A stretch of 64,000 nt of DNA from assembly GCA_944390715.1 (NCBI GenBank), contig CALXQS010000009.1:1-64000 (forward strand). Direction: 5' to 3'. The DNA is from an uncultured Duodenibacillus sp. (lineage in GTDB: Bacteria; Pseudomonadota; Gammaproteobacteria; Burkholderiales; Burkholderiaceae_F). The notes under the pieces were generated by a model, which was not told the origin of the DNA, ran no database searches, and saw only the letters and a list, made by a program, of their open reading frames with translations. The position numbers were made by a program, and so were the translations under genes. This document shows positions 55,719-64,000 of the stretch, piece by piece. Position 1 is the first letter of the stretch. The number at the start of each line of letters is the position of its first letter.

Positions 55719-57503
55719 TCAAAGCGCCTCGCGCATCAGAGGCAAAAGCACGACAACAGTCAGACCTGCGTCAGGAGAATTGGTCTTAAAGAAAATTTTC
55801 CCGGCATGCTGCTCGACGATGCTGCGCGCTATGCCCAAACCCAATCCCAGCCCTTCGGGTTTTTGACTGCTGGCCGATGCCGAAAGTCTCTCAAGCGTTT
55901 TTTCGTCGGCATCGGGGCCATCGTCAACAAAGCTTATCGTCACGACGCCGGCCTCTTGCGCTGGGAACTCCACGCGGATGCGCACCGATTTTGCCGCCGC
56001 ATCGCGGGCATTTTTAAGAACATTGAGAAACACGAGCTCCATTTCAAGCGCCGCCACTCGCACACGGCAATCCTCAAATTCCGGCACAAGAACCGTCATG
56101 CGGCCTGCATCATTGGCAAGCGTACTTGCCTCAAAATGCGAGACTGCGCTCTGTATGAGCGTCGACAGCGCGACTTCTTCTCGGGGAGGGCGTCGATTCT
56201 TTGCATACAGCCGCACGCGCTCGACAATCTCTTTGGCGCGCGAGGCTTCTTCGGCAATGGAGTCGATGACTTCTCTTTCATCTGCATCAGCCGACCTGCG
56301 CACGGCAAGTCTCGCAAGACCTCGGGCATACAAGCGAATGGCAGCCAGCGGCTGATGCAGTTCGTGCGCGATCATGCTCGAGAGCTGGCTCACCGTGGTA
56401 TTGCGTTCAAGAAACAAAAGCCTTTTTTCCTGCTCGGACTCTTTTTGCGCAAGATCCTTAACCTGGCGCGTGCGCTTTTCAAGAAGCCTTCGGGTATGAC
56501 TCAGCTGCAGCAGCACAACAGCCGCAGCAAACAAAAGCGTAAGAATCAGGGCTTTATATTCGTAGAAAAACCGCGTGAGCACGCTTTCCCTGAGATAGGC
56601 ATAGGGGCCCATCTTGAGCGCCCGATAGAGTCTGTCGACAGAAAGAAAATCCGTTGCCACAGCCCAGCTTCTTCCCTCCTCGGTCTTGGGCATTTCCAAA
56701 AATGCCAGCGTCAGATCCGTCACAGCCTGCGGGGACACATGCGGCAAGGCGGCAAGCGTATGCGCGGGATAAAGCTTTGTTGAATGCAGACAAGCGCTGG
56801 AGCTTTTCACTGGCGCGAGAACCCGCAGGGACTGCTCGATTCCAGGCATGCTTGCAGTCAACCCCTCCCAAGCGCACAGCTTGAGAATCCCCACGTCGGC
56901 AGCACCGCTGATGACCGCGCGGGCAATGCGCTGCGAAGCGCTTTGTTCGCCGAAAAAAATTCGGTTGGCAAAAAATCTCTCGGGATCATGGCCTGCCATG
57001 GCAATTTCCCCGAGAGCAATCAAATAACCCGAAAAGCCGGTAGGACGATTGGCCGCCATGACGCTGCCCTGCAAGTCCTTCAAGCTCTGCAGGTCGTTGC
57101 GGCTGCGCCTGACGATAAAGGCAGAACCCTCGTTTTGATTGGCATCGACCGCCCCAGGGCCGACCGAGGAGACAATTGTTTTGACGCCGATGTCGGTCAG
57201 TCGGCGCACAAGCCCGGCACTGCCGAGGACGAGGTCAACTTTTCCTTCCCGAGCGCGCTCTTCGAGCACAGGAACACTGTAGACCGCCAAATCGACCCTG
57301 TACTTGCTTCTGACTGAAACCAATGCCTTGTCGAGCGCATTCATGATTCCCACGCGATCGTCTGAAAGCGCAAACTCCGTCACGCCGATCTTCAATCGCG
57401 GGGCTTCGGAGGCCGGATCACTTTCCGCCGCGCATGTCCACGAACTGAGTGCAAGCACAAGGATCGCCTGACAGACAGCCGCAAATCGTCCGAGCAGACT
57501 CAT
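55719..57503 (-). CDS. Sensor histidine kinase with periplasmic PhnD-like ligand domain (TtrS-like)
   Basis: 594 residues. A signal peptide (about 1-26) is followed by a phosphonate-binding (PhnD/TtrS-type) periplasmic domain (about 35-310), a membrane segment near 320-342, and a cytoplasmic kinase with His380 in MIAHELHQPLAAIR, N-box VFLNVLKNARDA and G boxes DDGPDAD and GLGLGLGIAR. TtrS senses tetrathionate; this domain layout is shared with several sensors of respiratory electron acceptors. It overlaps the response regulator gene by four bases (57500-57503) and is followed by the flavin reductase on the same strand, so the reductase's acceptor is a likely ligand. Confidence 0.9.
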   Translation of the reverse strand: MSLLGRFAAVCQAILVLALSSWTCAAESDPASEAPRLKIGVTEFALSDDRVGIMNALDKALVSVRSKYRVDLAVYSVPVLEERAREGKVDLVLGSAGLVRRLTDIGVKTIVSSVGPGAVDANQNEGSAFIVRRSRNDLQSLKDLQGSVMAANRPTGFSGYLIALGEIAMAGHDPERFFANRIFFGEQSASQRIARAVISGAADVGILKLCAWEGLTASMPGIEQSLRVLAPVKSSSACLHSTKLYPAHTLAALPHVSPQAVTDLTLAFLEMPKTEEGRSWAVATDFLSVDRLYRALKMGPYAYLRESVLTRFFYEYKALILTLLFAAAVVLLQLSHTRRLLEKRTRQVKDLAQKESEQEKRLLFLERNTTVSQLSSMIAHELHQPLAAIRLYARGLARLAVRRSADADEREVIDSIAEEASRAKEIVERVRLYAKNRRPPREEVALSTLIQSAVSHFEASTLANDAGRMTVLVPEFEDCRVRVAALEMELVFLNVLKNARDAAAKSVRIRVEFPAQEAGVVTISFVDDGPDADEKTLERLSASASSQKPEGLGLGLGIARSIVEQHAGKIFFKTNSPDAGLTVVVLLPLMREAL

Positions 57504-58126
57504 CTCGCCAGCTCCAGCATATCGGCGATCTCGCCTGCCGTTCGTACGCCAAGCTTGCGGTAGACGCCTGCGCGATAGACTTCGACTGTTCTGGGCGACA
57601 CGCCCAAGCGCTCGGCAATCATGCGCGTGGTCAATCCTTCGGCCACCAGTCGGGCTACGCTTTGTTCTCGCTCAGTGAGCTGTGAGCAGCGCTCTCTGGC
57701 CGTCTCTTCGCCCACGCCGTTGTTTAAAAGCGCCAAGTGAAGCCGACAGCCTTTTTCCACTGCTCGCAGCAGTCGATCTTCATCAACAGGTTTTTGCAGA
57801 AAATCCACCGCGCCGTCGAGCACCGCAAGAACAGCCGTATCGATATCTCCGTGAGCTGAGATAAACACGATGGGAAGCTGATTGTGCTTGGACTTCATGA
57901 GTTTTTGCAGATCAGTCCCCAGCATGCCCGGCATCTGCAGATCCAAAATCAGGCACCCCGGCACGGTGCGGTCATCGGCGCGAAGAAACTCGCCCGGACC
58001 GTCATAGGCCACGCTCTTCCAGCCTTCGACCTTAAGAAAAAAGCCAAGCGCACGCCTCAGCGCAGGATCATCATCGACAATGCGGACGAGACATCGGCTT
58101 TGGACATCTTCAAATGTGAGCGACAT
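57500..58126 (-). CDS. FixJ/TtrR-like response regulator
   Basis: 208 residues from ATG 58126 (MSLTFEDVQSRC; the frame opens at 58171). The receiver has the acidic cluster IVDDDP, Asp62 in LILDLQMPG, Ser in FISAHGD and Lys in FLQKPVD. A LuxR/FixJ helix-turn-helix lies at about 140-205 (LTEREQSVARLVAEGLTTRMIAERLGVSPRTVEVYRAGVYRKL). It would activate the reductase operon when phosphorylated by the partner kinase. Its gene leads the regulatory pair. Confidence 0.9.
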   Translation of the reverse strand: MSLTFEDVQSRCLVRIVDDDPALRRALGFFLKVEGWKSVAYDGPGEFLRADDRTVPGCLILDLQMPGMLGTDLQKLMKSKHNQLPIVFISAHGDIDTAVLAVLDGAVDFLQKPVDEDRLLRAVEKGCRLHLALLNNGVGEETARERCSQLTEREQSVARLVAEGLTTRMIAERLGVSPRTVEVYRAGVYRKLGVRTAGEIADMLELAR

Positions 58127-58269
58127 ACGGAAAAAAGAATCAAAAAATCGATGGACGGCTGCTTGCTTCAAGCCGTATCATAGCGGCAGGAGCCGGCGTT
58201 GGCAGAGGACGTCCTTTGTCAGTCCAATCTAACAAGCCGGCTTTTCCGTTTGTTTTCGGAGAATATCCA

Positions 58270-58773
58270 GTGCTGAAGACTTTCTGCTTATCGACGCATA
58301 CCAAACTCTTTGCCGCCGGGCTTGCGGCTTTAACTCTGGCCGGCTGCGCTCAGTTCGGACAGTCAGGCGATGAGGAAAAAGCCCCTGAAGTAGCCGAGGC
58401 CACCACCATCTGCATTTTGCCCAACGCTCAGCTCAAAGGCGAGCAGCGCGGCCAGATGGTCAATGCCGTAGCCGCCGGCATCAAGGCAACTGGCCTTAAT
58501 GCCGAAGCACTTGATGCCGAGGGCACCGTGCAAAGCTGCCCGATCTGCTTGGGCTACACCATTGTCGTCAAAGACAAAAAGCTCGAAGGCATCCAGTTTC
58601 AGATCTATGAAAACGGCAAGCCCTTCATCGCAGCAAAGGGGCCGGCCAAAAACGGCCAACTGCAGCTGCAGACCGCAGCCGAGTACACAAAGACTCTGAT
58701 GACCCACTACATCAAGGTCAAGACCAATCCGCAAGCTGCCGCAGCAGCCCCTGCGCAAGCTGCCCAACCATAA
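58270..58773 (+). CDS. Putative lipoprotein
   Basis: 167 residues from GTG 58270, with GGAG eight bases upstream. The signal peptide ends in the lipobox LTLAGC (about 22-27). The mature part has one CPIC pair (QSCPICLGY) and an Ala/Gln-rich tail. No domain recognised. It may be a small outer-membrane lipoprotein. It stands alone upstream of the transaldolase. Confidence 0.72.
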   Translation: MLKTFCLSTHTKLFAAGLAALTLAGCAQFGQSGDEEKAPEVAEATTICILPNAQLKGEQRGQMVNAVAAGIKATGLNAEALDAEGTVQSCPICLGYTIVVKDKKLEGIQFQIYENGKPFIAAKGPAKNGQLQLQTAAEYTKTLMTHYIKVKTNPQAAAAAPAQAAQP

Positions 58774-58901
58774 GCGAACAGCAGCGCCGGCTGCGTCATT
58801 GATCCGTCAAAAAAGAATTCCAGGATAGACGCACGCGGCGCTTTTTTTGGGATTCAGTCTGCCGCAGACTTTCAGACTTTTTTCCTGCTTTTTTCTGCAC
58901 C

Positions 58902-59852
58902 ATGCCACAGATGCAACAAAACCTTCCCAGCGAGTTGGCTCAGCTCAAAGCCATGACCACCGTCGTCGCCGACACCGGCGACATCGACACCATTGCCCGC
59001 CTCAAGCCGACCGAGGCCACCACCAATCCTTCTTTGATTCTCAAAGCCGCTGCAAGCGGGCGCTATGACCGGCTTCTTAAAGCCGCCAAAACCAACAATG
59101 AAGCCCCCGAACTTCGCGTAGACCGCGTGCTCGTCGGCTTTGGCTGCGCCATCCTTGAGCACATTGCCGGCCGCGTATCGACGGAGGTCGACGCAAGACT
59201 GTCCTTTGACTGGCGCGCAACGGTTCAAAAGGCTCGACGCATCATCGCCCTTTATGAAGCTCAGGGCATCGACCGCAGTCGAGTGCTCATCAAGATCGCG
59301 GCCACCTGGCAGGGATGTCAGGCCGCCCGCGTGCTTGAAGCCGAGGGCATTCACTGCAACATGACGCTGATTTTCTGCACTGCCCAAGCCGAAGCAAGCG
59401 CTCAAGCTCAAGCCACCCTCATCAGTCCTTTTGTCGGCCGCATTTACGACTGGTTCAAAGCCGCCGAAGGCGCCAGTTGGAATGAAGCTGCCATGGCCGG
59501 AGCCAACGACCCCGGCGTTCAGTCGGTGCGCGCCATCTACAAAAGACTCAAGTCTGCCGGCAGCCGCACCCAAATCATGGGCGCTTCGTTTAGAAACAAA
59601 GGGGAAATCCTCGCTCTTGCCGGATGTGATCTGCTCACGATCTCGCCAAAGCTCATTGCTGAGCTCGATGCAAGCGTCGGCCCCGTCTCTCAGGCCCTCG
59701 CCGCACCGCCCATCACCCAAGAGAAAATCTGCATCAGCGAGCCCGACTTCTACTACGCGCTCAACTGCTCGACTGTTGCTACCGACAAACTCTCTTCAGG
59801 CATCCGCAGCTTTGTCGCCGACACGGAAAAGCTGCAAGCCCTGCTGTACTGA
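58902..59852 (+). CDS. tal: Transaldolase
   Basis: 316 residues, TalB type, a TIM barrel. The Schiff-base lysine lies in RVLIKIAATWQG, with NPSLILKA near the N-terminus and GASFRNKGEI...LTISPKLI later. It transfers dihydroxyacetone units in the non-oxidative pentose phosphate pathway and can supply sedoheptulose 7-phosphate, the substrate of GmhA encoded elsewhere in this window. Its stop codon shares a base with the ATG of the following regulator. Confidence 0.95.
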   Translation: MPQMQQNLPSELAQLKAMTTVVADTGDIDTIARLKPTEATTNPSLILKAAASGRYDRLLKAAKTNNEAPELRVDRVLVGFGCAILEHIAGRVSTEVDARLSFDWRATVQKARRIIALYEAQGIDRSRVLIKIAATWQGCQAARVLEAEGIHCNMTLIFCTAQAEASAQAQATLISPFVGRIYDWFKAAEGASWNEAAMAGANDPGVQSVRAIYKRLKSAGSRTQIMGASFRNKGEILALAGCDLLTISPKLIAELDASVGPVSQALAAPPITQEKICISEPDFYYALNCSTVATDKLSSGIRSFVADTEKLQALLY

Positions 59853-60520
59853 TGTCGAGCGTTCAAAAAACTCCTGCAGGCATGATTCTCATCGTTGAGC
59901 CCGATGAGCTTCGCAGCGAGTACTACGCCAGAAAGCTCAGAAAGCAGACCGACTACCAGCTCGCAGGCATTGCTCGGGGAAAACGGCAGACGACAACCTT
60001 GCTCAGACGCTGCAGCGTTGATTTCGCACTTGTTTCTACAACGCTTGCCGACGGCAGCGCAGCCGATGTCGTCGCACTTATTCTGAAGCGCAATCCCGAT
60101 GCTCACGTGCTGGTTGTCGCCGATACGGCCGACGAAAACACGGTCATGCAGGCAGTTTCGGCCGGGGCCAACGGCTACATGCTGGCTTCGGAAATGACGG
60201 AAGATCTCGGAGAGTGCTTCAAGCTCATGGTCTGCGGCGGCTCTCCGGTGAGCCCGACAATTGCACGCTGCGTACTCAGAAGTCTGCATACGCGCGCCGA
60301 GAAAAGACGCCAGATGCCAACTGACTGCCCTTTGTCTGCAAGAGAGCTCGACGTCATGCGGCTTGCCGCACAAGGCATCGGCTTTGCGCAGATTGCGCAG
60401 CTGCTGACGATCTCGGAGCATACCGTGACGACGCACGTCAAAAAGATCTATCGCAAGCTCAGCGTGCATTCCCGCGATGCTGCCGTTTTCGAGTGCAGAA
60501 AAAGAGGCTTTCTCGATTGA
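59852..60520 (+). CDS. NarL/LuxR-type regulator with a degenerate receiver domain
   Basis: 222 residues. A receiver-like domain (about 11-125) precedes a LuxR helix-turn-helix (about 155-215, LSARELDVMRLAAQGIGFAQIAQLLTISEHTVTTHVKKIYRKL). The phosphorylated Asp is missing: the segment after Asp57 reads FALVSTTLADG, placing Ser62 where Asp should be. The conserved Lys is also missing (GYMLASE). It probably does not accept phosphate and may respond to a ligand or be always active. It overlaps the transaldolase stop by one base, so the two are coupled. No kinase gene is next to it. Confidence 0.88.
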   Translation: MSSVQKTPAGMILIVEPDELRSEYYARKLRKQTDYQLAGIARGKRQTTTLLRRCSVDFALVSTTLADGSAADVVALILKRNPDAHVLVVADTADENTVMQAVSAGANGYMLASEMTEDLGECFKLMVCGGSPVSPTIARCVLRSLHTRAEKRRQMPTDCPLSARELDVMRLAAQGIGFAQIAQLLTISEHTVTTHVKKIYRKLSVHSRDAAVFECRKRGFLD

Positions 60521-60552
60521 TGAAAGCTGATTTTTGACTAAGCACTCAGGCA

Positions 60553-61563
60553 ATGACAGAATTACCGGCTATGACTCAATCCAATCACTCCCTTAAAGAA
60601 GCAGCCCGTCAGGCGCTTGCTCCAATTGCAGAAGACATGCTCGCCGTCGAGCGCATCATCTCCGAAGAGATGCAAAGCGCCGTCGGTCATGTTGAAGAAA
60701 TCGCCCGCTACATCACCTCTGCCGGCGGCAAGCGCATGCGGCCGGCGCTTTTGATTTTGATGGCCCGTGCCATGGGCGCCGACCGCCAGAAGGCGGCTTA
60801 TCTCGGAGCCGTCATCGAAATACTGCACACAGCTACGCTCATGCACGATGATGTCGTCGACGAAGGCATGGTGCGCCGAGGCCGCCCAACGGCCAACGCC
60901 CAATGGGGAAATGCTCAAGCCGTGCTCGTGGGCGACTTTCTTTATACGCGCAGCTTTCAGATGATGGTGCGCGCCGGCAACCTCAAAGTCATGCAGGCCC
61001 TATCGGATGCCGCCAATCGATTGAGCGAAGGCGAAGTGCTGCAAATGAACAACGCGCACAATCCTGATACCACTGAAGAGAAATACTTTGCCGTTATCGA
61101 GCGCAAGACCGCCTGCCTTTTTGAAGCTGCAGCTCATATGGCCGCCGCCATTGCAGACGCTCCAGCCGAACTCGAAGACGCCTGCACGAAGTATTGCCTG
61201 CATTTGGGCAACGCCTTTCAGATTGCCGACGATATTCTTGACTACGCCGGCGAAGCGGAAACGATCGGCAAAAACCTCGGTGCTGATCTGAGAGAAGGAA
61301 AAGTGACGCTTCCTTTGCTCTATGCCATGGAGCTTGCTGCGCAGGATGACCGTGAGCTCATCCGCGAAGCCGTTCGAAAAGGCGAGGGCGATTTTGAGCG
61401 CATCAGCCGCATCGTCATCGAATCGGGCGCACTGGAAAAATGCCGCCAGAAAGCTTTTGAAGAGGCCGCCAGCGGAGAAAAAGCCATTGCTGCTCTTGGT
61501 TCTGGACAATTTACCAAATCGCTGGTACAATTCTTAGCCTTGTCAGTCAGAAGAGACCATTAG
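60553..61563 (+). CDS. ispB: Polyprenyl diphosphate synthase (octaprenyl type)
   Basis: 336 residues, trans-isoprenyl diphosphate synthase. The two Asp-rich motifs are MHDDVVD and ADDILDY, and SAGGKRMRPALLIL is near the N-terminus. It makes the side chain of quinones such as menaquinone or ubiquinone, needed for the anaerobic respiration seen elsewhere in this window. Chain length cannot be fixed with certainty. An ATG at 60571 is also possible. It lies directly upstream of tRNA-Pro. Confidence 0.93.
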   Translation: MTELPAMTQSNHSLKEAARQALAPIAEDMLAVERIISEEMQSAVGHVEEIARYITSAGGKRMRPALLILMARAMGADRQKAAYLGAVIEILHTATLMHDDVVDEGMVRRGRPTANAQWGNAQAVLVGDFLYTRSFQMMVRAGNLKVMQALSDAANRLSEGEVLQMNNAHNPDTTEEKYFAVIERKTACLFEAAAHMAAAIADAPAELEDACTKYCLHLGNAFQIADDILDYAGEAETIGKNLGADLREGKVTLPLLYAMELAAQDDRELIREAVRKGEGDFERISRIVIESGALEKCRQKAFEEAASGEKAIAALGSGQFTKSLVQFLALSVRRDH

Positions 61564-61585
61564 TGATTCTTCTGCGGATAGTTTT

Positions 61586-61662
<77 letters not shown>

Positions 61663-61667
61663 GAATT

Positions 61668-61700
61668 TCAAAAGCGACCTTGTTTTCAGGTCGCTTTTTT
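61668..61700 (+). terminator. Terminator after tRNA-Pro
   Basis: AAAGCGACCT pairs with AGGTCGCTTT across a loop of about six bases and is followed by more T. Confidence 0.9.
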
Positions 61701-61928
61701 TATTGCCTACCGCTGCCGGCCTCCGGTGTTGAGCCCCAGCATCGCCTCTTGCCTGCATCAGGCCGCTGCAGGCCTTGCCGGCGACTGAGCTCAAACTTCA
61801 GACTCTGCCGCCCCGATGCATCTGGAAGCAGCATGCAGACCTGCATCCCGCTACAATAGACTTAAGCTGATGCAATCCAATTTTTTCGGATCTGCTGGGC
61901 TGCAACAAGAAAAAAAGGGGAAAAGAAT

Positions 61929-62531
61929 ATGACCATGCTTATCGGTCTGACAGGCGGCATTGCCTGCGGCAAAACAACTGTTACCGACATCTTCCGCAAG
62001 CTGGGCGTTCCAGTCATTGACGCCGATGAAATCAGCCGCAAGCTGACCGGCCCGGGCGGTGCGGCTTTGCCCGAGATCGCGCTCAATTTCGGCGCAGACA
62101 TGATCGACACCCATGGCATGAAGCGCGATCTGATGAGGGAAATCGTCTTTTCGGATCCAAAAAAGCGAGAAAAGCTCGAAGAAATTCTTCACCCGATGAT
62201 CAAGCGCGAGATGTTCGAAGAACTGAAGACGACCAAGGCTCCCTACGCCATTCTCTCGGTGCCTCTCTTGCTGGAGCATTCACGCTGGGCAAGCGCCGTC
62301 AAGCGCGTGCTGGTCATTGACGTCTCTGAGGACGAGCAGATCAATCGACTGGTTTACGACCGCCATCTCGGCGAAGAACAGGCTCGTGCCATCATCGACA
62401 CCCAGATCTCACGCGACAAGCGCATGGCAGCTGCCGACGATCTGATCGACAACAGCGGCACACTCGAGGAACTCGAAGAGAAAGTGCGGGGACTGCACGA
62501 GTTCTATCTGCGCATGGCACAAATGCATTGA
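61929..62531 (+). CDS. coaE: Dephospho-CoA kinase
   Basis: 200 residues. The P-loop is GLTGGIACGKTT, followed by VIDADEISRKLTGPGGAALPEI, both typical of CoaE. It adds the 3' phosphate in the last step of coenzyme A synthesis. It is convergent with yacG, its usual neighbour in proteobacteria, with a hairpin (ACCGACAA/TTGTCGGT, 62551-62583) between the two stop codons. Confidence 0.94.
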   Translation: MTMLIGLTGGIACGKTTVTDIFRKLGVPVIDADEISRKLTGPGGAALPEIALNFGADMIDTHGMKRDLMREIVFSDPKKREKLEEILHPMIKREMFEELKTTKAPYAILSVPLLLEHSRWASAVKRVLVIDVSEDEQINRLVYDRHLGEEQARAIIDTQISRDKRMAAADDLIDNSGTLEELEEKVRGLHEFYLRMAQMH

Positions 62532-62596
62532 TTGCGCACTGAGCGCTTTTACCGACAAACCCGCATCATGCGGGCTTGTCGGTTTCGGCTGGTCGC

Positions 62597-62839
62597 TTAC
62601 TTATTTCTTTTGCGCGCCGTCTTAGCCTCTTCGGCCTCGTTTTTTTCTTCCTGCATTTTTTCAAGCTGCTCGACAATCAGATCGGGATCTGCGGACCCAG
62701 GCACGCCGTGAATCACGTAGGCATCGCTTGCCCACTGTCCCAAATCAATCAGCCTGCAGCGCTCGCTGCAAAACGGCCTGAATGGGCTGTTGACATCGTA
62801 TTCGTGCAGCTTGCGGCACGTCGGGCACTTCACCATCAT
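62597..62839 (-). CDS. yacG: DNA gyrase inhibitor YacG (zinc-binding)
   Basis: 80 residues. The zinc ligands are CPTC at 5-8 and CSERC (two cysteines) near 24-28: [12 protein letters not shown]...[16 protein letters not shown]. This is the YacG signature; family members bind gyrase and inhibit it. ATG 62839 is chosen because AAGGA lies nine bases before it; an in-frame ATG at 62845 is too close to it. It starts 14 bp after the mutT stop. Confidence 0.92.
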   Translation of the reverse strand: MMVKCPTCRKLHEYDVNSPFRPFCSERCRLIDLGQWASDAYVIHGVPGSADPDLIVEQLEKMQEEKNEAEEAKTARKRNK

Positions 62840-62853
62840 CTTCATGCATCCTT

Positions 62854-63591
62854 TCAAACTTTCAATGCTACGCCCTGAGCGCCGGCTCTCACAAGCGCCG
62901 GCAGCTTTGGTGCAGCTTCCTGACGATCCGTCCAAACATAGCAAGGTGCTCGCGCATGCACAATCATCGGCACCTGCGAGGAGTTGATCACCGCACAAAG
63001 CTTCGCCTGCGCTTCAGGCTGCAGAGCACAATGACCACCCTTGACCAATGCTTGCGGCTCAATGACTCTAAATCCTCGCTTCTTTGCCCAGTTCTTCGCC
63101 AAAGTTGAATCACCAACAACGCCGACGGCGACCCCCTCGGGAGCCGACCAATCCGAATCGCCATGCTCAACCACAATAAGAACTTCCGGCAGAAAAGCTC
63201 TCTTCACGACAAGTTCGACCATGGGCAAAAGCGGCTGCGGCAGACTGCCTTCATCAACCCACGCAAACTGCTGATGCTCCAGACACTTCGGCAGCCCCTC
63301 GAACTCAAAAACTCGCTGAAAATTGAGCCGCACATAAGCGTGAGGATACTCATGCTCCATCACAAACCAAGGCAGCGGATTGCGGCACGTCACTGCCAGC
63401 TCTTCGCTCAATTCACGAACCAGCGCCTGCGCAGGAGTTTCTCCCTCTTCAACCTTCCCTCCTGGGAACTCCCACATTCCTGCACACACTTTTCCCTGCG
63501 GGCGGCTCGAGAGCAGCACGGTCTTATGAGTCGGACCGTAGATGACGCCTACGGCAACTTCAACTATCTTTCTCGAAGGCAGCATCGTCAT
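62854..63591 (-). CDS. mutT: Nudix hydrolase (MutT-type, with C-terminal extension)
   Basis: 245 residues. The Nudix box G-x5-E-x7-RE-x2-EE-x-G is in [24 protein letters not shown], after WEFPGGK. MutT hydrolyses 8-oxo-dGTP. The C-terminal part (about 130-245) is extra; in related betaproteobacteria such an extension carries a thiamine-phosphate-synthase-like domain, and here it seems shorter than usual. It overlaps the upstream DUF815 gene by four bases, so translation is coupled. Confidence 0.9.
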   Translation of the reverse strand: MTMLPSRKIVEVAVGVIYGPTHKTVLLSSRPQGKVCAGMWEFPGGKVEEGETPAQALVRELSEELAVTCRNPLPWFVMEHEYPHAYVRLNFQRVFEFEGLPKCLEHQQFAWVDEGSLPQPLLPMVELVVKRAFLPEVLIVVEHGDSDWSAPEGVAVGVVGDSTLAKNWAKKRGFRVIEPQALVKGGHCALQPEAQAKLCAVINSSQVPMIVHARAPCYVWTDRQEAAPKLPALVRAGAQGVALKV

Positions 63592-64000
63592 GAATTTTTC
63601 TTTGCAACGCGGCCGAGCTCTTCGCGCGAAGCAATCATGCGGGCAAACTGAGCAGCCACGCGTCCGCTGCGACCGCCTCGTTCAATGGCAAACTGCAAGG
63701 CCTCCAGCCGCAAGTTCGTATCTTTTCGCAACTTTTCATCAACACCGAGCAGCACCAGACTCTCGTCAACCACTGTCAAATATTGATCCTGAGAGAAAGG
63801 ATAAAAGGAAAGCCACAACCCAAAGCGCTCGGCAAGAGAGAGCTTTTCTTCGAGCACCTCTCCTGGGTGCAGCTCTCCGTCCTCATCAAGACGCGCCCCC
63901 AGATTGTCAGTTGCGGGCTCCGGCATCAGATGCCTGCGGTTGCTTGTGGCATACACAACGATGTTGTCGCCGCCAGCGGCCACCGATCCGTCAAGCGCCG
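63588..64000 (-). CDS. DUF815 family ATP-binding protein (partial; N-terminus beyond right edge)
   Basis: About 137 C-terminal codons. The sequence ALDGSVAAGGDNIVVYATSNRRHLMPE matches the DUF815 AAA+-like family (the ATSNRRHL segment is its Sensor-1-type region). Later, SLAERFGLWLSFYPFSQDQYL follows. The Walker A half lies outside the window. The role is unknown. It is transcribed together with mutT and yacG. Confidence 0.9.
   Translation of the reverse strand, partial: ALDGSVAAGGDNIVVYATSNRRHLMPEPATDNLGARLDEDGELHPGEVLEEKLSLAERFGLWLSFYPFSQDQYLTVVDESLVLLGVDEKLRKDTNLRLEALQFAIERGGRSGRVAAQFARMIASREELGRVAKKNS

Overview
The window looks like chromosome from an anaerobic, gut-type betaproteobacterium of the order Burkholderiales, most like Sutterella or Parasutterella. 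This is an inference from gene content, protein style and base composition, not a database match. The signs are beta-type housekeeping genes (a trpD-trpB-trpA block, carA-carB, a LolCDE-type transporter, greA, ispB-like, coaE-yacG-mutT, rpmB-rpmG) combined with a Tat-exported flavin reductase and a small multihaem cytochrome, a style typical of asaccharolytic gut Sutterellaceae.

Layout. 1-630 is an IS transposase start abutting the broken C-terminal end of a fumarate-reductase-like flavoprotein. 885-3757 is a divergent pair: an MFS carrier and a lysine permease (lysP). 4071-9779 is a block of conjugative-element genes (CobS/MoxR-like AAA ATPase, a small ORF, a large unknown protein, the coupling ATPase TraD, a DUF4400 membrane protein) with no relaxase, integrase or mating-pair genes in view. 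10046-12998 is an iron-type ABC importer. 13091-13756 is a two-domain FKBP isomerase. 13905-17621 is a tryptophan operon with a complete leader-peptide attenuator. 17698-18449 holds a relic of a phosphoethanolamine transferase and a RidA protein. 18952-29509 carries rhlE, a lipoprotein, aminopeptidase P, an RND efflux pair, tcdA, a universal stress protein and a small conserved protein. 29627-31930 has an Ogt-like methyltransferase, ispH, and rpmB-rpmG. 32144-36078 has ybaK, lolC/E-lolD, a TatD-family gene and a sugar acetyltransferase. 36530-38514 is an ACT-domain/UPF0210 pair. 38794-42512 has a tandem Usp protein, a RibD-like reductase and a dicarboxylate/amino-acid symporter. 43052-45287 is phoB-phoR behind a clear PHO box. 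45405-47350 has a small membrane protein and an iron alcohol dehydrogenase. 47599-53312 has greA and carA-gmhA-carB. 53675-58126 is a respiratory cassette: triheme cytochrome, flavin reductase, and a TtrS/TtrR-like sensor kinase and regulator. 58270-64000 has a lipoprotein, transaldolase joined to an odd NarL-type regulator, a polyprenyl synthase, tRNA-Pro(CGG), coaE, yacG, mutT and a DUF815 ATPase cut by the window edge.

The most interesting unit is 53675-58126. A sensor kinase with a PhnD-like periplasmic ligand domain lies next to, and on the same strand as, a Tat-exported flavoprotein and a periplasmic cytochrome. The flavoprotein lacks residues that fumarate reductases need. The likely reading is substrate-induced anaerobic respiration of an unidentified electron acceptor. 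A second, decayed flavoprotein of this class at the left edge suggests that such reductases turn over in this genome.
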